NCBI GenBank assembly: GCA_963797635.1
Contig: CAWCPZ010000011.1
Coordinates: 124,001-188,000, forward strand
Source of the DNA: JAOUEA01 sp963797635
Lineage (GTDB): Bacteria > Actinomycetota > UBA4738 > HRBIN12
Reading direction: 5' to 3'
DNA: 64,000 bases
Each line of letters opens with the position of its first letter. The stretch's first letter is position 1. Position numbers and translations under genes: made by a program. This document shows positions 40,759-50,513 of this stretch, one piece after another. The notes beneath the pieces were generated by a model. It ran no database searches and had not been told where the DNA came from. It was given only the letters and a program-made list of their open reading frames with translations.

Positions 40759-42116
40759 AGCCCCGCCGGATGTCCCAGGTCGCGCGCGCCGTCGACGGTC
40801 TGCACACGGGCGCCGACGTCGAGGTCAGTTCGGTGGTGACCGACTCACGCGCCGCGGGGCCGGGGGCGCTGTTCGTGGCGTTGCCCGGCGAGCACACCGA
40901 CGGCGGTCTGTTCGTGCCGGAGGCGTTCGACAACGGGGCGGCGGGAGCGCTGCTCCGCGACGGTCTCTCCGCGCCAGGGCCGGCGGTGTTCGTGCGTTCG
41001 CCGGGCGATGCGTTCCTGCAGCTCGCCGCCGACGAGCGACGGACGATGTCGGCCCGGGTCGTGGGCATCACGGGGGCCAACGGCAAGACCTCGACCAAGG
41101 ACATGGCGGCGGCGGTGTGCGCGAGGCGGTTGCGGACCCACGCCAGTCCGGAGTCGTTCAACAACGAGGTGGGCCTGCCGGTGACGCTGCTCGGGGCGGC
41201 GGCCGACGCCGAGGTCGTGGTCGCCGAGATGGGGGCGCGGCGCAAGGGTGACGTCACGTTGCTGTGCGAGATCGCGCGTCCCGACATCGTGGTGGTCACG
41301 AACGTCGGGGTCGCACACCTGGAGATCTTCGGGTCGTGGGAGGCGATCGTGGAGGCCTCCGCCGAGCCGGTCGATGCGATCGGAGCCGACGGCGTCGCGG
41401 TGCTCAACGCCGACGATCCGGTGGTGGCCGGGTTCGCGGGACGGTCCGCGGGCCGGGTGGTGACCTTCGGCACGACGGCGAACGCCGATGTGCGCGCGGA
41501 GGACGTCACGCTCGACCCCGACGGCCTCGCCTCGTTCACGCTCGTTCATGGCCAGGACCGGGTGGCGGTCCGGCTCGCGGTCGCCGGTGCGCACATGGTC
41601 TCGAACGCGCTCGCGGCCGCGGCGGTCGGCCTGCAGGTGGGCGTGTCGTTGCAGGAGGCGGCGGTCGCCCTGGCGGACGCCCGCGTGTCGCACTGGCGCA
41701 TGGAGACCTTCACCACCGCCGAGGGGATCCGCGTCGTGAACGACGCCTACAACGCCAACCCCGAGTCGGTGACCGCCGCGCTCAAGACGGCACGGTGGAT
41801 GGCCGGCGACGGGCACCTGATCGCCGTCCTCGGCACCATGGCCGAACTCGGCCCGATCACCGACGAGGCGCACGAGCACGTCGGCGAACTCGCGGCCCGG
41901 CTCCGCGTCGACCGGTTGATCACCGTGGGCGGGGCCGCGTCGGCCATCGTGACGGCGGGCATCCGCGAAGGGGTGGAGCCCGGGCAGGCGGCCGCCTACG
42001 ACGACCCCGCCGAGGCGCTCGCCGACATCCGCGAGCACGCGCGCCCCGGCGACGTCGTGCTGTTCAAGGCCTCCCGCGTCGCCGGCCTGGAAGCCCTGGC
42101 GGAGGCGCTGCGGTGA
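40755..42116 (+). CDS. murF: UDP-MurNAc-tripeptide-D-Ala-D-Ala ligase MurF
   Basis: 453 residues. SVVTDSRAAGPGALFVALPG in the N-terminal domain, the nucleotide loop VVGITGANGKTSTKDMAAAV, ASPESFNNEVGLPVTLLGAA, and the C-terminal VVNDAYNANPESVTAALKTA and AVLGTMAELG are diagnostic. It completes the pentapeptide with D-Ala-D-Ala. ATGA overlaps with murE and GTGA with mraY mark it as part of a tightly coupled run of genes. Confidence 0.95.
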   Translation: MKPRRMSQVARAVDGLHTGADVEVSSVVTDSRAAGPGALFVALPGEHTDGGLFVPEAFDNGAAGALLRDGLSAPGPAVFVRSPGDAFLQLAADERRTMSARVVGITGANGKTSTKDMAAAVCARRLRTHASPESFNNEVGLPVTLLGAAADAEVVVAEMGARRKGDVTLLCEIARPDIVVVTNVGVAHLEIFGSWEAIVEASAEPVDAIGADGVAVLNADDPVVAGFAGRSAGRVVTFGTTANADVRAEDVTLDPDGLASFTLVHGQDRVAVRLAVAGAHMVSNALAAAAVGLQVGVSLQEAAVALADARVSHWRMETFTTAEGIRVVNDAYNANPESVTAALKTARWMAGDGHLIAVLGTMAELGPITDEAHEHVGELAARLRVDRLITVGGAASAIVTAGIREGVEPGQAAAYDDPAEALADIREHARPGDVVLFKASRVAGLEALAEALR

Positions 42117-43177
42117 AATCGATCCTCGTGGCCGCCGCCGTCGGTCTCGCCGTGACGTTGCTGGGCACGCCCATCGCGATCCGCGCCTTCCGCGTCTGGG
42201 GATGGGGCCAGCGCATCCGCGAGGACGGTCCGCACACCCACTTCGAGAAGATGGGCACGCCCACGATGGGCGGCATCGTGATGTTGATCGCCCTGGCGGT
42301 CAGCTACGCCGCCACCCGGTTCACGTCGGGACGGCCCACCGCGAGCGGGCTCGCGCTGGTGTTCGCCGCCGCCGGGTTCGGGCTGGTGGGGTTCGCCGAC
42401 GACTTCACGAAGGTGCGTCGCCGCCGGTCGCTGGGGCTGTCGAAGTCGCAGAAGTTCCTGGGCACCGCGGTCGTCTCGGTGTTGTTCGGCGTGATCGTGG
42501 CGCACTACTCCGATTCGAGCGGCACCACCACGAACCTGTCGTTCGTGCGCGACACCGGCCTGCACCTCGGGGTCTTCTTCCTGCTGTGGTGCTTCCTGAT
42601 GCTGACGGCGTCCTCGAACGCCGTGAACCTCACCGACGGTCTCGACGGGTTGGCGGCGGGCTCGACGACGCTCGTGCTCTCGGCGTACGTCTTCATCGCG
42701 TTCTGGCAGTTCCGTCATCCGTGCGGCGGCGTGGGGGTGTCCGACCTGGGCTGTTACGCGGTGAACGCCCGGGCCATGCTGGATACCGCGGTGGTCGCCG
42801 CCGGGATGATGGGCGCGGTGGCCGGGTTCCTGTGGTGGAACGCCGCCCCTGCGCGCATCTTCATGGGCGACACGGGCTCCCTGGCGATCGGTGGGTTGCT
42901 CGGGGCGCTCGCGATCACCACGAACACGCAGCTGCTGCTGGTCATCCTGGGCGGGCTGTTCGTGATCGAGACGATGTCGGTGATCCTGCAGGTGATCTCC
43001 TTCCGCGGGTTCCACCGCCGGATCTTCCGGATGTCGCCGATCCACCACCACTTCGAGCTGGCGGGCTGGCCCGAGTTCACGGTGATCGTGCGGTTCTGGA
43101 TCATCGCGGGGTTGTGCGTCGCCGTGGGGCTCGGCCTGTACTACGCCGACTTCATCGCGCGTGGAGGCCTCGATTGA
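42113..43177 (+). CDS. mraY: Phospho-MurNAc-pentapeptide translocase MraY
   Basis: 354 residues from GTG 42113, overlapping murF. About ten membrane helices. Family landmarks are HFEKMGTPTMGGIVMLIALA, FADDFTKVRRRRSLGLSKSQ (catalytic DDxxK-like cluster), SSNAVNLTDGLDGLAAGSTT (NLTDGLDG), APARIFMGDTGSLAIGGLLG and RMSPIHHHFELAGWPE. It transfers phospho-MurNAc-pentapeptide to undecaprenyl phosphate, making lipid I. A loop between helices (FRHPCGGVGVSDLGCYAVNA) contains two cysteines that could form a disulfide outside the membrane. Confidence 0.95.
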   Translation: MKSILVAAAVGLAVTLLGTPIAIRAFRVWGWGQRIREDGPHTHFEKMGTPTMGGIVMLIALAVSYAATRFTSGRPTASGLALVFAAAGFGLVGFADDFTKVRRRRSLGLSKSQKFLGTAVVSVLFGVIVAHYSDSSGTTTNLSFVRDTGLHLGVFFLLWCFLMLTASSNAVNLTDGLDGLAAGSTTLVLSAYVFIAFWQFRHPCGGVGVSDLGCYAVNARAMLDTAVVAAGMMGAVAGFLWWNAAPARIFMGDTGSLAIGGLLGALAITTNTQLLLVILGGLFVIETMSVILQVISFRGFHRRIFRMSPIHHHFELAGWPEFTVIVRFWIIAGLCVAVGLGLYYADFIARGGLD

Positions 43178-44532
43178 GCGAGCGTTTCGACGGCGCGCGC
43201 GTGCTCGTGGTCGGGGCCGGGGTGGCGGGGCTGGCGGCCGCCACCGCCCTGCAGCGCCAGGGCGCCGATGTCCGCGTCACCGAGTCACGCCCGGCCGAGG
43301 AGATCGCGAACCGGGGCGAACTGCGCGCCATGGGGGTCCAGGTGCTGGCCGGCGGCCATGAACCCGCGCACCTGGAAGGCGCCACGCTCGTCGTCACGGG
43401 GCCGGGCATCCCCGAGCACGCGCCGGTGCTCGAGTGGGCGCGGGATCGCGGCATCCCCGTCTGGGGCGAGATGGAACTCGGTGCCCGGCTGTGCGACGTG
43501 CCCTACGTCGCCGTCACCGGCACGAACGGCAAGACGACCGTGACGGGCATGGTCGCCTCGTGCCTCCGCGCCGCGGGCCTGGACGCCGTGGCGTGCGGCA
43601 ACATCGGCCACGCGTTCCCGCTCGCGGCGCTCGAGCAGCACGACGCGCTCGTGGTGGAGTGTTCGTCGTTCCAGCTCCGGCTGCAGACGTCGCTGCATCC
43701 GAAGGTGAGCGTGCTCCTGAACCTGGCACCCGACCACCTGGACTGGCACGGTTCGTTCGAGGGCTACGCCGCCTCGAAGGCGTCGATCTACGCGAACCAG
43801 GGAGCGGACGACGTCCACGTCGGCTCCCTCGACGATCCGCGCGCGGCCGCGATCTCGTCGGCGGCGCCGTGTCCGGTGGTGTGGACCAGCACCCGGGGTC
43901 CGGACGAGGGAGAGGTCGGCATCGTCGACGGTGTCGTCGTCTCCAGGGTCGTCGGATCCGAGGGCTCGGTGGGCCCGGTCGACGCCGACCGAGCGGGGTT
44001 CGCGGCCGATGCCGCGGCGGCTGCGGCGGCGGCGCTGTCGTTCGGGGTCGATGCCGACGCGGTGCGCGCCGGGCTCGCGTCCTTCCAACCGCAGGCGCAC
44101 CGGGGAGAGGTGGTCGCCACCGTCGACGGCGTGCCGTTCATCGACAACTCCAAGGCCACGAACGTGCACGCGGCGATGGCGGCGATCGAACGGGTCCGGC
44201 ACGCCGTGCTGATCGCCGGCGGGCGCGCGAAGGGCGTGGACCTCTCACCGCTCGCCGAGGCGGCCCCGAACCTGTCGGCGGTCGTCGCGATCGGCGAGGC
44301 CGCCCCCGAGCTGCTCGCGCTCTTCGAGGGCATCGTGCCGGCATCGGGAGCCGACTCGATCGAAGCCGCGACGGCGAGGGCCTTCGACCTCGCCCGGACC
44401 CATGGGGGTCCGGTGCTGCTCGCGCCGGCCTGTGCCAGCTGGGATCAGTTCACCGGCTACGCCGAGCGCGGCGATCGGTTCGCGGCCGCGGCGCGTTCGC
44501 TGCAGGAGGTGGCGGCCCGTGGGGGAGCGTGA
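43174..44532 (+). CDS. murD: UDP-MurNAc-L-alanine-D-glutamate ligase MurD
   Basis: 452 residues. I place the start at TTG 43174, overlapping the mraY stop, because LSERFDGARVLVVGAGVAGL immediately begins the Rossmann-like N-terminal domain. VPYVAVTGTNGKTTVTGMVA is the ATP loop; ALVVECSSFQLRLQTSLHPK and LNLAPDHLDWHGSFEGYAAS are MurD signatures; FIDNSKATNVHAAMAAIERV and VLIAGGRAKGVDLSPL form the C-terminal domain. It adds D-Glu to UDP-MurNAc-L-Ala. It overlaps ftsW by 14 bases. Confidence 0.95.
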   Translation: MSERFDGARVLVVGAGVAGLAAATALQRQGADVRVTESRPAEEIANRGELRAMGVQVLAGGHEPAHLEGATLVVTGPGIPEHAPVLEWARDRGIPVWGEMELGARLCDVPYVAVTGTNGKTTVTGMVASCLRAAGLDAVACGNIGHAFPLAALEQHDALVVECSSFQLRLQTSLHPKVSVLLNLAPDHLDWHGSFEGYAASKASIYANQGADDVHVGSLDDPRAAAISSAAPCPVVWTSTRGPDEGEVGIVDGVVVSRVVGSEGSVGPVDADRAGFAADAAAAAAAALSFGVDADAVRAGLASFQPQAHRGEVVATVDGVPFIDNSKATNVHAAMAAIERVRHAVLIAGGRAKGVDLSPLAEAAPNLSAVVAIGEAAPELLALFEGIVPASGADSIEAATARAFDLARTHGGPVLLAPACASWDQFTGYAERGDRFAAAARSLQEVAARGGA

Positions 44533-45947
44533 GGCGGCCAGGGCCAAGCGGGCGCCGGCGAAACGCGCGCCGGTCAAGCGCGCTCCGGCCAAGCGGGCCC
44601 AACGCAAGCGCGCCACGACGAGCCGAACGACGAAAGGCTCGGCGGCCCATCTCGAGCTGATCCGAGCACCCGATCCGGAGGCCACGCGGGCCGCCGAAGC
44701 GAAGGCGCGTCGCACGAGCATCATCATGTTGCTGATCCCCACCGCGGTGCTCACCGTGCTCGGGCTGATCATGATCCTCAGCGCCGGTTCGATCTCGGCG
44801 GTGGAGGGCTACGGGACCAGCTTCTGGTACTTCAACCGGCAGCTCTTCTACGCGGTGGCCGGATTGGTCGCGATGGCGGTGGCGTGGCGCCTGCCGTACA
44901 CCGCGTGGCAGAAGCTGTGCGTGCCGATGCTGATCGCGATCCTCCCGCTGATGCTGATCGCCCTGCATCCTTCTCAGGGGACCGCCCTGTACGGCGCGTC
45001 ACGCTGGATCGACCTCGGGCCGGTCACGATCCAGCCCGCGGAGTTCCTGAAGCTGGGACTGGTGGCCTTCGCGGCCACGGTGCTCGCCAACAAGTGGCGC
45101 AAGATGGACGACCTCAAGCACCTGGTCATGCCGCTCGCGCCGGTGCTCGGGTTCTTCGCGTTGCTGGTCATCATGCAGCGCGACCTGGGCACCACGATCG
45201 TGATCTGCGGGTCGGTGTTCGCGTTGATGTTCGTCGCCGGCGTGCGGATGCGCTACCTGGCCTGGACCGGGTTCGGCAGCCTGTTGGTCGTGGGCTACCT
45301 GGTGTTCGGCGAGGCCTACCGCCGCACGCGCTTCGTGGATTCGTTCCTGAACCCGTGGAACGACCCCAAGGGCTCGGGGTTCCAGCTGATCCAGGGGCTG
45401 ATCGCGCTGGGCTCGGGCGGTTGGACGGGCGTCGGCCTGGGTGCCAGCCGCCAGAAGTGGGACTACCTGCCCAACGCCCACTCCGACTTCATCTTCGCGA
45501 TCATCGGCGAGGAGCTGGGACTCCTCGGGGCGTTCTTCGTCCTGGTGATGTTCGGACTGCTGCTGTTCGCCGGGATCCGCATCGCGGTGCGCGCACCCGA
45601 CACGTTCGGGCGGTTCCTCGCCGCCGGGGTCACGGCGTGGATCGGCCTGCAGACGATCGTGAACCTCGGCGCCGTCACGGGGGTCCTGCCCATCACCGGC
45701 GTGCCGCTGCCACTCGTGTCGTTCGGCGGAACGGCGCTCGTCGTCACGTTGGCCGGCATCGGCGTCCTCGCGAGCGTCGCGCGCTCCGGCGCGCGCAAGG
45801 AGACAGGCGCGCTCCGGCGCGCGCAAGAAGACGGCGCGTTCGGGCGCGCGCACGAAGACGAAGAGCGCCGCCTCCAAGCGGAAGGCGCGCACGAGCACGC
45901 GTGCCGGTACCGGCCGACAGGCCGGACGCGCGAAGGGCGCGCGATGA
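44519..45947 (+). CDS. ftsW: Lipid II flippase/polymerase FtsW with basic tails, frameshifted near its end
   Basis: GTG 44519 has AGGAGG nine bases upstream. The N-terminus is an unusual basic repeat (KRAPAKRAPVKRAPAKRAQR). SEDS helices begin at about residue 60 (SIIMLLIPTAVLTVLGLIMI), with SRWIDLGPVTIQPAEFLKLG, DLGTTIVICGSVFALMFVAG, GLGASRQKWDYLPNAHSDFI and FAIIGEELG, all typical of FtsW. As assembled, the frame reads straight into murG. Removing one G at 45799-45800 gives a tail of ARSGARK-type repeats and a TGA at 45945 overlapping the murG ATG, the normal arrangement. FtsW polymerises septal glycan with FtsI. Confidence 0.9.
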
Positions 45948-47045
45948 ACGTGGTGATCGCCGGGGGAGGGACCGCCGGGCATGTCTTCCCCGCGGTGGCG
46001 CTCGCCGACCGGCTCGCGGCCTCCGGGGACGCCGTGTCGTTCATCGGCTCACCGCAAGGCCAGGAGGCGACGCTCGTTCCCGCCGCGGGCTACCCGTTCC
46101 ACGCGGTGGCCGCGACGCCGATGAAGCGGGAGGTCTCCGTCGCCACGGCGAAGGCGCCCTTCGTGGCCGCCGGGTCCGTCCGCTCGTGCATGCCGCTGGT
46201 GCGACCCGCTGACGTGGTGGTGGGCGTGGGTGGCTACGTCAGCGTGCCCGCGGTGATGGCCGCGCGCTGGGCGCACCGCCCGATCGTGCTGCACGAACAG
46301 AACGCCATCCCGAGCCTGTCCAACCGGGCCTTGGCGAGGTTCGCCTCGGCGGTGGGGGTCTCGTTCGGATCGTCACGGGCGGCGTTCGGGGCCAGGGTCC
46401 GCACCGTGATGACCGGCAACCCCGTGCGCACCCAGATCGCGACCGCGCGCGAGCGACGGGTCGAACTCGCCGAGGAGGCGCGTGCCACGTTCGACCTCGA
46501 GGCCGGACGCACGCACCGTCGCGGTGTTCGGCGGGAGCCTGGGTGCGCTGCATCTCGACCAGGTGGTGGCGGGCTCGCTGCAGCATCTGCGGCATCGCGA
46601 CGACCTGCAGTTGATCGTGCTGACCGGCCGGGACCATCTCGACGTCGTCGCGTCGGCGGCGACGGACGTCGCGCCGCTGCTCGTGCGCCCGATCGCCTTC
46701 CTCGATCGCATCGAGTTGGCGCTCGCGGTCGCCGACCTCGCGGTGGCCCGAGCGGGCGCCGGGCACATCGCCGAGCTCACCGACTGCGGGGTCCCGTCGA
46801 TCCTCGTGCCCTACCCGCACGCCACCGAGAACCATCAGGAGGCCAACGCCCGTGAACTCGTCTCGGTGGGGGCCGCCGAGCTCGCGCTGGACGCCGACCT
46901 GTCGTCGGAACCGCTCGCGCGCCGCATCCTGGCTCTGGTGGATGACGACGAACGACGAACGACGATGGCCGCGGCGGCGCTGGCATGGGCCACGCCCGAT
47001 GCCGACCAGCGCCTCGCCGACCTCGTGCACGAGGTGGGGCGATGA
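45944..47045 (+). CDS. murG: UDP-GlcNAc:lipid I N-acetylglucosaminyltransferase MurG, frameshifted
   Basis: The N-terminal half from ATG 45944 has NVVIAGGGTAGHVFPAVALA, RPADVVVGVGGYVSVPAVMA and RPIVLHEQNAIPSLSNRALA. One surplus base at 46504-46506 breaks the frame. The second half resumes with TVAVFGGSLGALHLDQVVAG and continues through VARAGAGHIAELTDCGVPSI and LVPYPHATENHQEANARELV. Bridged length is about 366 residues, normal for the family. MurG makes lipid II on the cytoplasmic membrane face. ATGA overlaps join it to ftsW upstream and murC downstream. Confidence 0.92.
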
Positions 47046-48472
47046 TCCGCTACGCCCCGCCCCCGGGAAGCATCCCCACCCTCGGCGTTCCGTCGCTCGA
47101 GCAGGTGCGGGCCGTGCATCTCATCGGCATCGGCGGGGCCGGCATGCGGAACCTCGCGCGGCTGTTCCTCGCCGATGGCCTCGAGGTCACGGGTTCGGAC
47201 ATGAAGGACTCCAAAGGCCTCCGGGAACTCCGGTCGCTCGGCGCCGACGTCTGGGTCGGACACGACCCTGCGCGCCTCGCCTCGCCGGACGTGGTGATCG
47301 TCTCCAGCGCGATCGGGGGGTCCAACCCCGAGCTGGTGGCCGCGCGGGCGCGGGGGATCGAGGTGTGGGCGCGGCAGCAGGCGCTGGCGGCGCTGGCGTC
47401 CTCGCGCCGGGCCATCGCGATCGCCGGCACGCACGGCAAGACGACCACCACGTCGATGGTGGCCGTCGTGCTGGAACGCGCCGGGCTGGACCCCAGCTAT
47501 CTCGTGGGCGGCGACCTCAACGAGAGTGGCAGTGGCGCGCGCTCGGGCGATGGGGACCTGTTCGTGTTCGAAGCCGACGAGAGCGACGGGTCGTTCCTGT
47601 TGGCGAGTCCCTCGATCGGCGTCATCACGAACGTCGACGTCGACCACGTGGACTTCTATCCCGGGGGCCGTGACGAGATCGAGCGCGCGTTCGCGGCGTT
47701 CGCGGCGCGATGCGGACACGTGGTCGCCTGCGGGGACGACGCGGGCGTCCGGCGGGCCCTCGAGCTCGCGGATGCCGAGGCGACCACCTACGGGCTCGGG
47801 CCGGACAACGATCTGATCCTCGCCGTCGATGAGCTCGGCCCGGCGGGCTCGCGAGGCACCGTCCGCGAACGAACGAGCGGTCGCACGACCAGCGTGAGCC
47901 TGCAGGTCGATGGCGAGCACAACCTCCTCGATGCCACCGCCGCCTTGATCGTGGGCGAACTGGTCGGTGTCGATCCCGAGGCGGGGGCGGGGTCCCTCGC
48001 CACCTTCGCCGGGGTGCACCGCCGCTTCGAGCATCGTGGCTCGGCGCGTGGCGCGGAGTTCTTCGACGACTACGGGCACACGCCCACGGAGATGGAGGTG
48101 ACGGTGGCGACGGCCCGACGGCGAAACCCCCGGCGCCTCATCGCGCTGGTGCAGCCGCATCGGTACACCCGCGTGCAGGCGCTGTGGCGAGAACTGGGCC
48201 GCAGCGTGGCCGGCGCCGACCTCGTGCTGATCACCGACGTGTACGGCGCCGCCCAGGAACCGATCCCGGGCGTCACCGGCCAGCTCGTCGTCGACGGGGT
48301 GCTCCTCGCCGATCCCTCCACCCCGGTCGTCTACCTGCCGCACCGCCGTGACGTGGTGGACTACCTCGACCGCGAGGTGCGGACCGGCGACCTCGTCGTC
48401 ACGATGGGGTGCGGCGACGTGTGGATGCTGGGCGACGCGGCGATCGAGCGCATCGAAGGATCCGGCCGATGA
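47042..48472 (+). CDS. murC: UDP-MurNAc-L-alanine ligase MurC
   Basis: 476 residues from ATG 47042. VHLIGIGGAGMRNLARLFLA opens the UDP-binding domain; IAIAGTHGKTTTTSMVAVVL is the ATP loop; VFEADESDGSFLLASPSIGV and ITNVDVDHVDFYPG follow; FFDDYGHTPTEMEVTVATAR and LIALVQPHRYTRVQALWREL are specific to MurC. It attaches the first L-Ala to UDP-MurNAc. Overlaps murG and murB by four bases each. AGMRNLARL differs from the usual AGMSGLAEI at Ser-Gly, a minor variation. Confidence 0.95.
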   Translation: MIRYAPPPGSIPTLGVPSLEQVRAVHLIGIGGAGMRNLARLFLADGLEVTGSDMKDSKGLRELRSLGADVWVGHDPARLASPDVVIVSSAIGGSNPELVAARARGIEVWARQQALAALASSRRAIAIAGTHGKTTTTSMVAVVLERAGLDPSYLVGGDLNESGSGARSGDGDLFVFEADESDGSFLLASPSIGVITNVDVDHVDFYPGGRDEIERAFAAFAARCGHVVACGDDAGVRRALELADAEATTYGLGPDNDLILAVDELGPAGSRGTVRERTSGRTTSVSLQVDGEHNLLDATAALIVGELVGVDPEAGAGSLATFAGVHRRFEHRGSARGAEFFDDYGHTPTEMEVTVATARRRNPRRLIALVQPHRYTRVQALWRELGRSVAGADLVLITDVYGAAQEPIPGVTGQLVVDGVLLADPSTPVVYLPHRRDVVDYLDREVRTGDLVVTMGCGDVWMLGDAAIERIEGSGR

Positions 48473-49401
48473 ATGAGGCGCTCGCTCGCGCGGAGATCGT
48501 CCTTCGGGCCGCGTGCGGACCACGGCTGCGCACCCAGGTCTCGATGGCGCCGCTCACCACCTTCCGCATCGGGGGCCCCGCCGCGCTCTACCTCGAACCC
48601 GAGTCCGACGCCGACCTCGCCGCCGTGTCGGCGGCGCTCGCCCAGGCCGACATCCCGGTCGTGATCCTGGGCAAGGGCTCGAACGTGCTGGTCTCCGACC
48701 AGGGCTTCCCCGGGCTGGTCCTGCGGCTCGGACGTGGCTACCGGTGGGCCGCGAGGGACGGCGACGAGATGACCGCCGGTGGCGCCATGCCGCTGCCGGC
48801 CTTGGCGGGCATCGCCCTGCGCCACCACCTCACCGGTCTCGAGTTCGGTGTCGCGATCCCCGCCACGCTCGGGGGGGCCGTCACGATGAACGCGGGCGCC
48901 CATGCGCGGGCCATGGCCGACGTCGTGCGAAGCGTCGAGGTCTTCCGGCTGGCGTCGGGACGGGCCGAGTCGGTCCCGGCCGCCGAGGCGGGATTCACCT
49001 ACCGGCGCTCATCGCTCGGTGACCGCACCGTCGTGATCGGCGCGCGCCTCGGTCTCGGCCCCGGGGAGCCGGTGGCCATCCGGGCGCTCATGGACGAGGC
49101 GCGCGAGTGGCGCCGCGCCACGCAGCCGCTCGCCGAGCCGAACTGCGGCAGCGTCTTCAAGAACCCCCCGGACGACCACGCCGCACGGCTCGTCGAGGCG
49201 GCGGGGCTCAAGGGGACCCGCCTGGGCAGCGTGCAGGTCTCGACGAAGCACGCGAACTTCATCGTGGCCGACCCCGGCGGGCGGGCCGACGATGTGCGCC
49301 GGCTGATCGCGCAGATCCAACAGACGGTCGAGGATCGAACGGGGATCCGTCTCGAGCCCGAGGTCCAGCTGATCGGAGCGTTCGACGATGTCGCGCATTG
49401 A
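48469..49401 (+). CDS. murB: UDP-N-acetylenolpyruvoylglucosamine reductase MurB
   Basis: 310 residues from ATG 48469. MAPLTTFRIGGPAALYLEPE, VVILGKGSNVLVSDQGFPGL (FAD diphosphate loop), LEFGVAIPATLGGAVTMNAG (family signature), FTYRRSSLGD and LAEPNCGSVFKNPPDDHAAR (catalytic Ser in GSVFKNP) followed by STKHANFIVADPGGRADDVR identify the bacterial flavoenzyme. It reduces enolpyruvyl-UDP-GlcNAc to UDP-MurNAc with NADPH. Overlaps murC by 4 and ftsQ by 14 bases. Confidence 0.95.
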   Translation: MNEALARAEIVLRAACGPRLRTQVSMAPLTTFRIGGPAALYLEPESDADLAAVSAALAQADIPVVILGKGSNVLVSDQGFPGLVLRLGRGYRWAARDGDEMTAGGAMPLPALAGIALRHHLTGLEFGVAIPATLGGAVTMNAGAHARAMADVVRSVEVFRLASGRAESVPAAEAGFTYRRSSLGDRTVVIGARLGLGPGEPVAIRALMDEAREWRRATQPLAEPNCGSVFKNPPDDHAARLVEAAGLKGTRLGSVQVSTKHANFIVADPGGRADDVRRLIAQIQQTVEDRTGIRLEPEVQLIGAFDDVAH

Positions 49402-50303
49402 CGAAGAGGCGATCACGACGTCGGAGGGGGCTCCAGGCGCTCCGTCTGCACCGGAGCCCCCGGAGCGCAAGAAGCCGATCCTCCGCGTCGACGAGGCTCG
49501 TCGACGCTCGCTCCGTCCCTGGGCGATCGCGGGAGGGTGCCCTCATCTGCGTGGCCATCGCGGGCGCCGGTTTGACCTCCACCCCGTTGTTCCACGCGAA
49601 GTCGATCGGCGTCGAAGGGGAGCGGCATCTCAGCGAGCGTCAGGTGCTGCGGATCGCGGGCATCGACCACGACACCAACGTGTTCCGCCTCGACGAGGGG
49701 GCGGTCCGGCGCCGCCTGGAGCGCGACCCATGGATCGCCAACGCCATCGTGTCCGCGGATCTGCCGTCCAGCGTCTCGATCACGGTGTTGGAGCGGGTGC
49801 CGGTCGCGGTGGCGCTCACCGAGGAGGACGGCCGCCAACTGATCGCTGGAGACGGCACGCCCCTGGGCGTCGCCGCCGCGGGGAGCGCCCTGCCGGAGGT
49901 GCGCCTCGTGGGCGAACCCGGGCAGCCCGGCCCGGCGTTCGATGCCGTCGCCGCGGGGGCGGGCGTCGCCGCCGGGATGCCGCCGGCGATCCGGTTGCAG
50001 GTCGAGCTCGTCGTCATCGGGTCCGACGGCACCATCACCCTGCATCTCACCGATGGGGTGACCGTGACCTATGGAGGACCTGACGAGTTCGAGGCGAAGG
50101 CTGAAGCGATCGCCGCGATCCTGGCCTACGCCGAGGACCAGGGGAGAGCGCTGATGTCGATCGACGTCACCGCCCCTGCCGCACCCACCGCCCGCTTCGT
50201 GGGGTCGACCGTCCCGGTGTCGCCAGCGGTGGCGACACCTTCGGAGAGCCCTTCACCCACGCCGTCGGCGAGCGCGGACCCCGGCGCCGACGCCACACCG
50301 TGA
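49388..50303 (+). CDS. ftsQ: Cell division protein FtsQ, frameshifted at the membrane helix
   Basis: From ATG 49388, a cytoplasmic N-terminus of ~48 residues (PSAPEPPERKKPILRVDEAR) leads to the membrane helix. One surplus G at 49535-49537 shifts the frame inside that helix; bridged, it reads WAIAGGALICVAIAGAGLTS. The POTRA domain follows (AKSIGVEGERHLSERQVLRI, then GIDHDTNVFRLDEGAVRRRL) and the beta domain ITVLERVPVAVALTEEDGRQ. It ends in a Ser/Pro/Thr-rich tail (SPSPTPSASADPG). FtsQ links FtsL/FtsB to the divisome. About 304 residues when repaired. Confidence 0.88.
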
Positions 50304-50380
50304 GCCTGCGCCGGAACTGTCATCGCCAAGCACAATGAGGTCGAGCGATAGACTTGACGGACCTGGGGTTTCTTAGTAAC

Positions 50381-50410
50381 TTGCCGGACTCTACGTTAGG
50401 TAGATATAAC
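50381..50410 (+). promoter_or_regulatory. Promoter of ftsZ
   Basis: -35 TTGCCG (50381-50386), 18-base spacer, -10 TATAAC (50405-50410), in a conspicuously AT-rich patch of the 210-base ftsQ-ftsZ gap. A second possible pair, TTGACG (50354) with TAACTT (50377), lies upstream. The leader of about 95 bases contains a possible hairpin around CGGATCC and GGGTCCG (50469-50489). Confidence 0.65.
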
Positions 50411-50513
50411 AATAACCGTGCAGTTGACGGTTAGGTTTGGCAGTCACCACACGGTGTTTCCCCAGGTAGATCGGATCCGTTCGCGGGTCCGATGGTCGGA
50501 GGAAGGCGAAGAG

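Noticed and set aside
44402..46855. A genuine FtsW-MurG fusion protein
   Set aside because: Removing one G at 45799-45800 restores an FtsW tail that ends in TGA overlapping the murG ATG, the same coupling used throughout this cluster. MurG then needs its own separate one-base correction at 46504.
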